Shown: piece by piece, positions 43,644-51,606 of the stretch
Position numbering within the stretch: the stretch's first letter is position 1
Layout of the letters: each line of letters starts with the position of its first letter
DNA from: Bacteroidetes bacterium B1(2017)
GTDB lineage: Bacteria; Bacteroidota; Bacteroidia; UKL13-3
NCBI GenBank assembly: GCA_002256395.1
Contig: NKJG01000007.1
Location: forward strand, 1 to 64,000
DNA length: 64,000 bases
Direction of reading: 5' to 3'
Notes under the pieces: generated by a model
The model's input: the letters and a program-made list of their open reading frames with translations, nothing else
The model's database searches: none
What the model was told of the DNA's origin: nothing
Made by a program: the position numbers and the translations under genes

Positions 43644-44062
43644 TGAAACATATACTCTCCTACTTTTTGCTATTTGGTTTATTTCTTGCCAACGCAAATG
43701 CCCAAACACCAGATACCATAAAAATAACGTCACAAAAAACTACCCTAATAATTGACACTTTAAATAGGCTCACCCCAGAATTCCCTGGAGGCTTAGATTC
43801 TATGTATGCGTTTATTTATAGAAACATGAAATATCCCGAATTAGCCTCTGATAACCGAATTGAGGGAGATCTAAGAATAGGCTTTTGGGTTGAAACGGAT
43901 GGGAGTATTACAAATTTAGAGCATGTTGGCAAGAGGATTGGATGGACCTGTGATGAGGAGGCAATACGGTTATTTAAATTAATGCCCAAATGGATACCTG
44001 CCATGGAAAACGGGGCACCAATTAGGACAAGAATAGTAATTCCAGTATTTTTTAGATTATAA
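43643..44062 (+). CDS. TonB C-terminal-domain protein
   Basis: The 139-residue protein has a signal peptide (HILSYFLLFGLFLANANA) and then a TonB-type C-terminal fold: FPGGLDSMYAFIYRNMKYPELASDNRIEGDLRIGFWVETDGSI, EEAIRLFKLMPKWIPAMENGAPIRTRIVIPVFF. It lacks the membrane helix plus Pro-rich spacer of a true TonB, so it is probably a secreted member of this fold acting in the periplasm. The ATG shares a base with the stop of the PorE-like gene, suggesting coupled translation and perhaps a joint role in the envelope. Confidence 0.8.
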   Translation: MKHILSYFLLFGLFLANANAQTPDTIKITSQKTTLIIDTLNRLTPEFPGGLDSMYAFIYRNMKYPELASDNRIEGDLRIGFWVETDGSITNLEHVGKRIGWTCDEEAIRLFKLMPKWIPAMENGAPIRTRIVIPVFFRL

Positions 44063-44064
44063 GG

Positions 44065-44095
44065 TTGAGGAGCTAAGTGCAATTCCTTACTTTTG
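44065..44095 (+). promoter_or_regulatory. Promoter of purM
   Basis: TTG at 44065-44067 and TACTTTTG at 44088-44095 are 20 bp apart. The start codon follows only 8 bp after the -7 box, implying a very short or leaderless transcript. Confidence 0.55.
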
Positions 44096-44103
44096 TAGGT
44101 AAT

Positions 44104-45270
44104 ATGAGTTCAGATAAATATATGAAACGTGGCGTTTCTTCTCAGAAGGAAGATGTACATGCAGCCATAAAAAACATAGACAAAGGATTGTTTCCGCAAG
44201 CTTTTTGCAAAGTAGTACCTGATTACTTAGGAGGCGATGAAAACTTTTGCAATATTATGCATGCCGATGGAGCTGGAACAAAATCGTCTTTGGCCTATTT
44301 ATATTGGCGCGAAACAGGTGATATAAGCGTTTGGAAAGGCATTGCACAAGATGCCATAGTAATGAACTTAAACGATTTATTATGCGCAGGTGTATATGAT
44401 AATATTACTATTTCATCTACCATTGGACGTAATAAAAACCTTATTCCAGGGGAAGTTATTTCAACCATAATTGAAGGCACCGAAGAATTTTTATCTATGC
44501 TAAGAAGTTATGGTGTAAACATATATTCAACTGGTGGAGAAACAGCAGATGTGGGCGATTTGGTTCGAACCATTATTGTAGATTCTACCGTAACGGCTCG
44601 AGCAAAAAGAACAGATATTATATCGAATCATAAAATTAAACCAGGTGATGTAATAGTAGGATTGGCCTCATTTGGACAAGCCAATTTTGAGAAACAATAT
44701 AACGGTGGAATGGGAAGCAATGGCTTAACCATGGCTAGACATGATGTTTTGAGCAGCTTTTATAAAAACATGAAGGAAAGCTACGATCCATTGGTACCAG
44801 ACGAATTGGTTTATACCGGAGGCTTAAAACTTAGCGATCATTTGGCTGGGCACCCTTTAAACGTTGGTAAAATGATCCTCTCTCCTACCCGTACATTTAG
44901 TCCGGTTATAAAAACTATTTTGGATCAACATTTTGATAAAATACATGGTATGATTCACAACACTGGTGGTGGACAAACCAAGGTTTTACATTTTATAAAT
45001 GAACATAAAATTGTAAAGAATCATTTGTTTCCTACGCCACCTTTATTTGAGATGATTCAAAAGCAATCGGGTACAGATTGGCAAGAGATGTATAAGGTAT
45101 TTAACATGGGTAATTTATTAGAATTTTACACCGATGAAATTACTGCCAGTTCCTTAATTTCTATTGCTGGTACCTTTGGCATAGAAGGCAGAGTAATTGG
45201 TCATGTTGAGGCAAGTGCTAAGAAGGAAGTGGAGATTCATAGCATGGGCAATACATATAAATACTTCTAA
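44104..45270 (+). CDS. purM: Phosphoribosylformylglycinamidine cyclo-ligase (AIR synthetase)
   Basis: PurM closes the imidazole ring in purine synthesis, using ATP. The start at ATG 44104 gives 388 residues; a TTG upstream would precede the promoter. Family segments are YMKRGVSSQKEDVHAAI, MHADGAGTKSSLAYLYWRET, DAIVMNLNDLLCAGVYDNITISSTIGRNK, YSTGGETADVGDLVRTIIVDST, GLASFGQAN and MIHNTGGGQTKVL. The protein is the long Bacteroidota form, larger than the 345-residue E. coli enzyme. It is a single gene ahead of the sugar-nucleotide block. Confidence 0.93.
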   Translation: MSSDKYMKRGVSSQKEDVHAAIKNIDKGLFPQAFCKVVPDYLGGDENFCNIMHADGAGTKSSLAYLYWRETGDISVWKGIAQDAIVMNLNDLLCAGVYDNITISSTIGRNKNLIPGEVISTIIEGTEEFLSMLRSYGVNIYSTGGETADVGDLVRTIIVDSTVTARAKRTDIISNHKIKPGDVIVGLASFGQANFEKQYNGGMGSNGLTMARHDVLSSFYKNMKESYDPLVPDELVYTGGLKLSDHLAGHPLNVGKMILSPTRTFSPVIKTILDQHFDKIHGMIHNTGGGQTKVLHFINEHKIVKNHLFPTPPLFEMIQKQSGTDWQEMYKVFNMGNLLEFYTDEITASSLISIAGTFGIEGRVIGHVEASAKKEVEIHSMGNTYKYF

Positions 45271-45414
45271 TAGAACACCTTGCAAAAATACTATTACTTA
45301 AATATTAGTTGATTGCAGAGCGAAAAACGTAACAAAAAAAACATACTTCAGTTCCTTCTTTTTCATAGCAAAATCTTGTAATTTGCGTGTTCATCCCCAA
45401 ATTGGATTTATCTT

Positions 45415-46440
45415 ATGAAAATACTCGTTACGGGTGGAGCTGGATATATTGGCTCACACACCATTGTTGAATTATTAAAAGAAGGTTATGATGTAGTAGC
45501 CATTGATAATTTTGACAACTCTTATCCAAGTGTTTTAGAAAGTTTGAAAACCATTACTGGCAAAGAAATTGAATTTGCTGAGGTAGACATCAGAGATAAA
45601 GCTGCATTAAAAAGCTTTATAAAATTGCAACCAAACATTGAGGCCGTTATACATTTTGCAGCCAATAAAGCTGTAGGAGAAAGTATGGCATTACCCCTAA
45701 AATATTATGAAAATAATGTAGGAGGTACTGTAAATGTTTTGGAGGCTATGCAAGAAGCTGGCATAAAAAATATTGTGTTTTCATCATCCTGCACAGTGTA
45801 TGGCGAAGCAACACCACCTGTAGATGAGAATGCGCCCATTCCTGTGGCACAATCGCCTTACGGAAACACAAAACAAATTTGTGAAGAAGTATTAAGAGAC
45901 CAATGTTATGCCACAGATTTAAAAGTTGTAGCACTAAGGTATTTCAATCCAGTTGGCGCACATGAAACAGCTTTAATTGGCGAGTTGCCTATTGGAGTGC
46001 CAAATAACTTGGTTCCCTTTATAACGCAAACAGCAATTGGCAAAAGAGAAGTTTTAACTGTATACGGAGATGATTATCCAACACCAGATGGAACATGTAT
46101 ACGCGATTATATTCATGTGGTGGATATAGCCAAGGCACACGTTTCGGCAATTGCTTTTATGGCTCAAGGAAAAAACAAAGAAGCTTATTCGGTATTTAAT
46201 TTGGGAACAGGCCAAGGCAATTCGGTATTGGAAGTTATTCACTCATTTGAAGCCGTTACCGGAGTAAAATTAAATTATAAAATTGGTCCACGCCGCCCTG
46301 GCGATGTAGTGCAAGTATATGCTAGCTGCGAAAAAGCATTAGCAGAATTAGGATGGAAAACGGAATTTGATTTAGCCGAAAGTATGCGCAGTGCTTGGGC
46401 TTGGGAAGTAGCATTATCAAAAAAAGCGGGTAGTAACTAA
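45415..46440 (+). CDS. galE: UDP-glucose 4-epimerase
   Basis: GalE interconverts UDP-glucose and UDP-galactose using bound NAD. The 341-residue short-chain dehydrogenase has the NAD loop VTGGAGYIGSHT at residues 4-15, IHFAANKAVGES, the catalytic Ser in VFSSSCTVYGE, Tyr-x3-Lys in SPYGNTK, and RYFNPVGAH with the family's signature. It begins the four-gene cluster for sugar nucleotides; rfbB follows 13 bp later. Confidence 0.95.
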   Translation: MKILVTGGAGYIGSHTIVELLKEGYDVVAIDNFDNSYPSVLESLKTITGKEIEFAEVDIRDKAALKSFIKLQPNIEAVIHFAANKAVGESMALPLKYYENNVGGTVNVLEAMQEAGIKNIVFSSSCTVYGEATPPVDENAPIPVAQSPYGNTKQICEEVLRDQCYATDLKVVALRYFNPVGAHETALIGELPIGVPNNLVPFITQTAIGKREVLTVYGDDYPTPDGTCIRDYIHVVDIAKAHVSAIAFMAQGKNKEAYSVFNLGTGQGNSVLEVIHSFEAVTGVKLNYKIGPRRPGDVVQVYASCEKALAELGWKTEFDLAESMRSAWAWEVALSKKAGSN

Positions 46441-46453
46441 AAAAATAATACTC

Positions 46454-47509
46454 ATGAATAGAAAAATATTAATTACGGGAGGAGCTGGATTTATTGGCTC
46501 GCACGTGGTAAGATTATTTGTAAATAAATATCCTTCTTACCAAATTCATAACTTGGATAAACTAACCTATGCAGGTAATTTAAAGAACATTACCGATATA
46601 GAAAATGCTCCAAACTATCATTTTCATAGAGTTGATTTGGTAGATGCTGCAGCTCTTACAAACTTGTTTAACGAACATCAATTTGATTCGGTTATACATT
46701 TGGCAGCAGAGAGTCATGTAGATAGAAGTATTACCAACCCACTCGAATTTGTAATGACCAATGTGGTTGGAACAGTTAACCTACTTAATGCCGCCAAAGA
46801 ATGTTGGAAAGGCAATATGGAAGGCAAGCGTTTTTACCATGTATCAACCGATGAGGTTTATGGAAGTTTGCACGATGGAGGTTTCTTTTATGAAGACACC
46901 CCATATGATCCTCAATCGCCATACAGTGCAAGTAAAGCAAGTTCTGATCACTTTGTAAGAGCCTATCATAATACCTATAAAATTCCTGTGGTATTAAGTA
47001 ATTGCTCAAACAATTATGGTCCGAACCAATTTCCAGAAAAATTAATTCCATTGTTTATTAATAATATTCGCAACAACAAAGCCTTGCCAGTGTATGGTAA
47101 GGGTGAAAATGTGCGCGATTGGTTATATGTTGTAGATCATGCTAGAGCAATTGATGATGTATTTCACAAAGGAGTAATTGGCGAAACCTATAATATTGGC
47201 GGCTTTAACGAGTGGACCAATTTAGATTTGATTAAAGTTATTTGCAAAACCGCAGATAGATTATTGGGAAGAGCAGAAGGCGAATCTGAAAAGCTTATTA
47301 CCTATGTTACGGATAGAGCAGGACATGATTTGCGTTATGCCATAGATGCCAATAAAATTATGAAAGATTTAGGCTGGGAACCTAGCTTACAATTTGAAGA
47401 AGGAATTGAAAAAACTATTAATTGGTATATCGATAACCAGCAATGGATGGATGAAGTAACAAGTGGCGATTATGCCAAATATTACGACAAGATGTATCAA
47501 AACCGTTAA
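46454..47509 (+). CDS. rfbB: dTDP-glucose 4,6-dehydratase
   Basis: RfbB converts dTDP-glucose to dTDP-4-keto-6-deoxyglucose, the second step toward dTDP-rhamnose and other deoxysugars. The 351 residues include ITGGAGFIGSHVVRLF, HLAAESHVDRSI, the active-site FYHVSTDEVYGSLHDGG, YSASKASSDHFVRAYH (Tyr-x3-Lys) and NNYGPNQFPEKLIPLFINN. It sits between galE and rfbA. rfbC and rfbD are not in the window, so the final sugar is undetermined. Confidence 0.95.
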   Translation: MNRKILITGGAGFIGSHVVRLFVNKYPSYQIHNLDKLTYAGNLKNITDIENAPNYHFHRVDLVDAAALTNLFNEHQFDSVIHLAAESHVDRSITNPLEFVMTNVVGTVNLLNAAKECWKGNMEGKRFYHVSTDEVYGSLHDGGFFYEDTPYDPQSPYSASKASSDHFVRAYHNTYKIPVVLSNCSNNYGPNQFPEKLIPLFINNIRNNKALPVYGKGENVRDWLYVVDHARAIDDVFHKGVIGETYNIGGFNEWTNLDLIKVICKTADRLLGRAEGESEKLITYVTDRAGHDLRYAIDANKIMKDLGWEPSLQFEEGIEKTINWYIDNQQWMDEVTSGDYAKYYDKMYQNR

Positions 47510-47534
47510 CAAAACTCATTAAACGTATATACGT

Positions 47535-48395
47535 ATGAAAGGTATCATATTAGCAGGAGGAAGTGGCACGCGCCTACATCCTTTAACCATTGCAGTAAGC
47601 AAGCAATTAATGCCCGTTTACGATAAGCCAATGATTTATTATCCACTAAGCACTTTAATGCTTGCTGGAATTAGAGAAATTTTAATTATTTCTACTCCGC
47701 ATGATTTGCCTGGATTTAAAAAACTGTTAGGAGATGGCTCTCAAATTGGTTGCCGTTTTGAATATGCAGAACAACCCTCACCAGATGGTTTGGCTCAAGC
47801 ATTTATAATTGGTGCCGATTTTATTGGCAAGGATAAAGTTGCCTTAGTATTAGGTGATAATATTTTTTATGCCGCAGGCTTAAGTCAATTATTACAAAGC
47901 AATAATGACCCAGAAGGTGGAGTTGTTTTTGCCTACCATGTAACAGACCCAGAGCGCTACGGGGTGGTGGAGTTTGACGAAAGCATGAAGGCCTTAAGCA
48001 TAGAAGAAAAACCACTAGAGCCTAAATCTAATTATGCCGTGCCTGGCTTATATTTTTATGATAATAGCATTGTAGAAATTGCCGCCAATATTAAGCCTTC
48101 ACCAAGGGGTGAATTAGAAATTACAGATGTAAACAAAGTATACCTTGAAGCAGGAAAATTAAAAGTGGGTGTATTGCAAAGAGGAACTGCTTGGTTAGAT
48201 ACTGGTACTTTTGAATCATTAATGCAAGCGGGCCAATTTGTACAGGTAATTGAAGAGCGCCAAGGTTGGAAAATTGGTTGCATTGAAGAAGTTGCCTACC
48301 GTATGGGCTGGCTAGATAAAACAGGACTTGAGCGTGAAGCCAAAAAATATTTAAAGAGTGGTTACGGCAAGTACCTTATGGGACTCTTGAAATAA
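47535..48395 (+). CDS. rfbA: Glucose-1-phosphate thymidylyltransferase
   Basis: RfbA joins dTTP and glucose-1-phosphate to dTDP-glucose, the substrate of the preceding RfbB. The 286-residue protein carries the nucleotide-binding [64 protein letters not shown] and [14 protein letters not shown]. Length and motifs match the RmlA short form. Confidence 0.96.
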   Translation: MKGIILAGGSGTRLHPLTIAVSKQLMPVYDKPMIYYPLSTLMLAGIREILIISTPHDLPGFKKLLGDGSQIGCRFEYAEQPSPDGLAQAFIIGADFIGKDKVALVLGDNIFYAAGLSQLLQSNNDPEGGVVFAYHVTDPERYGVVEFDESMKALSIEEKPLEPKSNYAVPGLYFYDNSIVEIAANIKPSPRGELEITDVNKVYLEAGKLKVGVLQRGTAWLDTGTFESLMQAGQFVQVIEERQGWKIGCIEEVAYRMGWLDKTGLEREAKKYLKSGYGKYLMGLLK

Positions 48396-48438
48396 AAAAA
48401 ACAGATTATAAAACAACATAAAATTAAACGAATAGAAG

Positions 48439-49416
48439 ATGAATCCACAACACGAAGCATTAAAAAAATTCAATTATCAGATAAATTTTGCCATTGATAA
48501 TTATAGTAACCACGGATTAAATGCAAACCAATTTTCGAATATATTAATTGGTGGTTTAGGGGGTAGTGGTATTGGTGGCCGTATTGTAAAAACCATTTTC
48601 ATGAATGAGTTTCCAATACCAGTAGAAGTTATAGCCGATTATTCTTTACCTGCCTATGTAAACGAAAAAACCTTAGTAATTTTAGGTTCATACAGCGGAA
48701 ATACAGAAGAAACCTTAGCCATGTTTGACGAAGTACAAAAACGTGGCAGCCAAATGTTAATATTAACTGCAGGTGGCAAATTAGGCGGCTTTGCAAAAGA
48801 AAATAATATTAAAACCTATTTCCTTGAACCAGGTTTTCAACCACGTATGGCACTAGGTTTTTCATTAACCTATTTAGTACAAATTTTTGCTGACTTAATT
48901 GGTAAAGATGTTACAGCTGAATTGAGAAAGATTGCCTCATTATTTGACGATTGCACACCTTACCACGAAGATGCAGAACAAGTTTTCAAAATTATTCAAT
49001 CGAAAACAAACTCTAAGTTTGTTGTACTAAGTGATGCACAGTTTGAGGGAGTAGCTACTCGTTTTGCTCAACAAGTTCAAGAGAACGCCAAACACGAGTG
49101 CTTTACACATGTATTACCGGAACATAACCATAATGTAATTGAAAGCTATTATGGAACCTTAGATACCGTGTTTTTCTTTTTAAATACAAATAGTAATCCT
49201 AGAGTTGTCTCAAGATTTGAGTTTTTAGCTGGATTATTAGAAGTAGAAAATCATAAAATTATTGAGCTAGGGGTTGAAGAATTTAACTTAGCTGCAGTGT
49301 ACTTAACTATTCATCGTTTAGATTGGATTAGTTTATTAGTTGCTGATTATAGAAAAGTTGATTCTTTAAATGTTCCTAATATTGCTTCTCTTAAAGAATT
49401 TTTAGAAAAGGTATAA
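48439..49416 (+). CDS. Bifunctional phosphoglucose/phosphomannose isomerase (SIS domain)
   Basis: The 325-residue protein has tandem SIS-type folds: FSNILIGGLGGSGIGGRIVKTIF, then LVILGSYSGNTEETLAMFDE, the sugar-phosphate loop, and GVATRFAQQVQENAKHECFTHVLPEHNHNVIESY containing the conserved Glu and His. It corresponds to the TIGR02128 family known from archaea and some bacteria, which isomerises fructose-6-phosphate to glucose-6-phosphate and mannose-6-phosphate. In this cluster it would supply precursors for the neighbouring nucleotide-sugar enzymes. The next gene starts one base after its stop. Confidence 0.85.
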   Translation: MNPQHEALKKFNYQINFAIDNYSNHGLNANQFSNILIGGLGGSGIGGRIVKTIFMNEFPIPVEVIADYSLPAYVNEKTLVILGSYSGNTEETLAMFDEVQKRGSQMLILTAGGKLGGFAKENNIKTYFLEPGFQPRMALGFSLTYLVQIFADLIGKDVTAELRKIASLFDDCTPYHEDAEQVFKIIQSKTNSKFVVLSDAQFEGVATRFAQQVQENAKHECFTHVLPEHNHNVIESYYGTLDTVFFFLNTNSNPRVVSRFEFLAGLLEVENHKIIELGVEEFNLAAVYLTIHRLDWISLLVADYRKVDSLNVPNIASLKEFLEKV

Positions 49417-49417
49417 A

Positions 49418-50176
49418 TTGGGATTATTATCAAAACTTTTTGGTAAGAAAGGTGTGGAGGATAATAGCTCCGCACCTTTTGTAAACCCCGTGAAAGTAGA
49501 GTTTCACTCCCACCTAATATTTGGTGTTGACGATGGTTGCGAGGTAATTGAGCAAAGTATTGAATTGCTCAGAGGATTTGCTGCGCTTGGCATGACAAAG
49601 GTTATTACTACGCCACATGTGATGTCTGATTTCTATAAAAATAGTAAGGATAATGTATATCCACTGAGAGATCAAATTAGGAAAAGACTGATTGAAGAAA
49701 ATATTCAAATTGAATTTGAAGCAGCGGCAGAATATATGATTGACGATGGGTTTGAGAAGAAAATTGCTTCTGGAAACCTTCTCACCTTTGGGCCAAAAGG
49801 GAAACATATTTTAGTTGAATTACCTTTTATGACGGAGCCTAGAAACCTTAGCAGTAGTTTATTTGAATTACAAATTGCAGGGTACACTCCTATCTTGGCC
49901 CATCCCGAAAGATATCTATACTACGCAAACGAAAAAGAAAAATACCACGAACTAAAAGATAGAGGTGTATTGCTACAGCTTAATATGCTTTCAACCATTG
50001 GCTATTATTCCAAGCCAGTTGCAGATGCTGCAGCATATTTGGTTCAGAACAACTTAATAGATTTGGTTGGTTCAGACACTCACCATATTAGGCACATGCA
50101 GTTATTGCCAGAGGTAATTAATCATAAGTTATATAGAAAAGTTTGCGAAGCCGAATTATTAAATAATTATTTATAA
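49418..50176 (+). CDS. CpsB/CapC-type PHP tyrosine phosphatase
   Basis: The 252-residue protein belongs to the PHP family of manganese-dependent tyrosine phosphatases that control capsule polymerisation (CpsB/YwqE). Metal-binding segments are VEFHSHLIFGVDDGCE, TTPHVMSDFYKN, AAEYMIDDGFE, ILAHPERYLYYAN and LVGSDTHHIRHM. Translation seems to start at TTG 49418, directly after the upstream stop; no ATG is available before the first conserved strand. It probably regulates a Wzc-like kinase encoded elsewhere. Confidence 0.88.
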   Translation: MGLLSKLFGKKGVEDNSSAPFVNPVKVEFHSHLIFGVDDGCEVIEQSIELLRGFAALGMTKVITTPHVMSDFYKNSKDNVYPLRDQIRKRLIEENIQIEFEAAAEYMIDDGFEKKIASGNLLTFGPKGKHILVELPFMTEPRNLSSSLFELQIAGYTPILAHPERYLYYANEKEKYHELKDRGVLLQLNMLSTIGYYSKPVADAAAYLVQNNLIDLVGSDTHHIRHMQLLPEVINHKLYRKVCEAELLNNYL

Positions 50177-50197
50177 ATGACACCTTAACTTTGTGTC

Positions 50198-51523
50198 ATG
50201 ATGAGAAAAATTATTTTCGTATTAAGTCTTCAATTATTTTTTGCAAGTAATTCGCTTTTTGCATTTGACTATTCCATTGCAGAGGCAAAAGGAAATGAAA
50301 TTATACAACTTTTTGTTAATCGAAAATTTGCTCAAATAGAAGGCAAAGTAGATTCTCTTTACAGAAGCTATTACTCTGCCACAACCTTTGAAAAAGACTG
50401 GACAGAACTTACCGGAACCTACGGCGCTTATGTTAGCAGCAGACCTGTTAACTATGAGGTAAATCAATACTACAACTTTATTGCCTTTAAAATAAAACTG
50501 GAAGATTTACCTTATGTTTTAAACTTAAGTTTTAATGAAAAAGGATATCTAATTTATGTATCGTTTATGCCTGCGCATAAAATATATGTAGCAGCGGATT
50601 ATTGTGATGTAAGCAAGTTTTCGGAACGCAAAGTAACCATCAACAATGGATTTTATGAATTACCTGGCCTCCTAAGTACACCAAGAAATGTAGAAAAAGC
50701 TCCCTTGGTAATTATTTTAATGGAGGCAGGGCCAACCGACAAGGATGGCTCTTATGAAGAAAACAAGCCTTATAAAGATATAGCTTGGGCTTTATCTACC
50801 AAAGGTTATGCCGTTTATAGATACGAAAAACGCTCGAATACCTATGGCATTTATATGCAAAGAGATAAGGCTGCCTATGAAACTTTTACCCCAAGGGAAG
50901 ATCTTTTAGACGATTTATATAAAGCCATTGATACACTAAAAACATTACCAGATATAGATCCAACTAAGATTTACATCTTGGGTCATGGACAAGGTGCCAT
51001 GCTAGCACCATTAGTGGCAAAAGAAAGAGACGATGTGCATGGAATTATTATGATGGGTGCAAATGCAAAAAGAACCCAAGAAATGATGATAGATCAGTAC
51101 AAATATTTGAGTTATGTAACTCCAAATAAAAAGAAAGAATACGATGAGCAAACTGTTAATGCAATAAGAAGCATGGACAAAAAGCTTAACCCCTTAACAG
51201 AGCATGATAAAATGCCGTATAGCGTGCAAGCAACTTATTGGATTTGGCTGAACAAATACAAACATGTGGAAATCACAAAAAAGCTTAAGAAGCCTATCCT
51301 AATTTTGCATGGCGATAGAGATTACCAGGTAAATATGGAAAATTATAGGATGTGGCAAAAGGAGTTAGAAAAGAATCCAAATGTTACTCTAAAAGACTAT
51401 CCAAAATTAAATCACTTATTCTATTCGGGTGAGGTAGAATCAACTTATAGCGAATACTACCTAAAAAGTAATATTCCTGATTATGTGATAAACGACCTGT
51501 TGGCTTGGCTTTCAAGCCATTAA
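50198..51523 (+). CDS. Secreted alpha/beta hydrolase-fold protein lacking the Ser nucleophile
   Basis: The 441-residue protein has a signal peptide (residues 1-23) and a DUF3887-like N-terminal region (about 25-135: NEIIQLFVNRKFAQIEGKVDS). An alpha/beta hydrolase domain follows: APLVIILMEAGPTDKDGSYEEN, GYAVYRYEKRSNTYG, IYILGHGQGAMLAPLVA, PILILHGDRDYQV and LNHLFY. The acid and His of the triad are present, but the nucleophile elbow reads GHGQG instead of the usual GHSxG (codon GGA). It may be inactive, use another residue, or have a binding role. TAACTTTG 10 bp upstream could be a -7 box. Confidence 0.8.
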   Translation: MMRKIIFVLSLQLFFASNSLFAFDYSIAEAKGNEIIQLFVNRKFAQIEGKVDSLYRSYYSATTFEKDWTELTGTYGAYVSSRPVNYEVNQYYNFIAFKIKLEDLPYVLNLSFNEKGYLIYVSFMPAHKIYVAADYCDVSKFSERKVTINNGFYELPGLLSTPRNVEKAPLVIILMEAGPTDKDGSYEENKPYKDIAWALSTKGYAVYRYEKRSNTYGIYMQRDKAAYETFTPREDLLDDLYKAIDTLKTLPDIDPTKIYILGHGQGAMLAPLVAKERDDVHGIIMMGANAKRTQEMMIDQYKYLSYVTPNKKKEYDEQTVNAIRSMDKKLNPLTEHDKMPYSVQATYWIWLNKYKHVEITKKLKKPILILHGDRDYQVNMENYRMWQKELEKNPNVTLKDYPKLNHLFYSGEVESTYSEYYLKSNIPDYVINDLLAWLSSH

Positions 51524-51606
51524 ATTAGGCTTTTTTTAAGCACTAATTTTACACTTTTTAATAGCCAGCTTAGCTTATCTTCGCGGCAAAATTACCTATA
51601 CACCTT

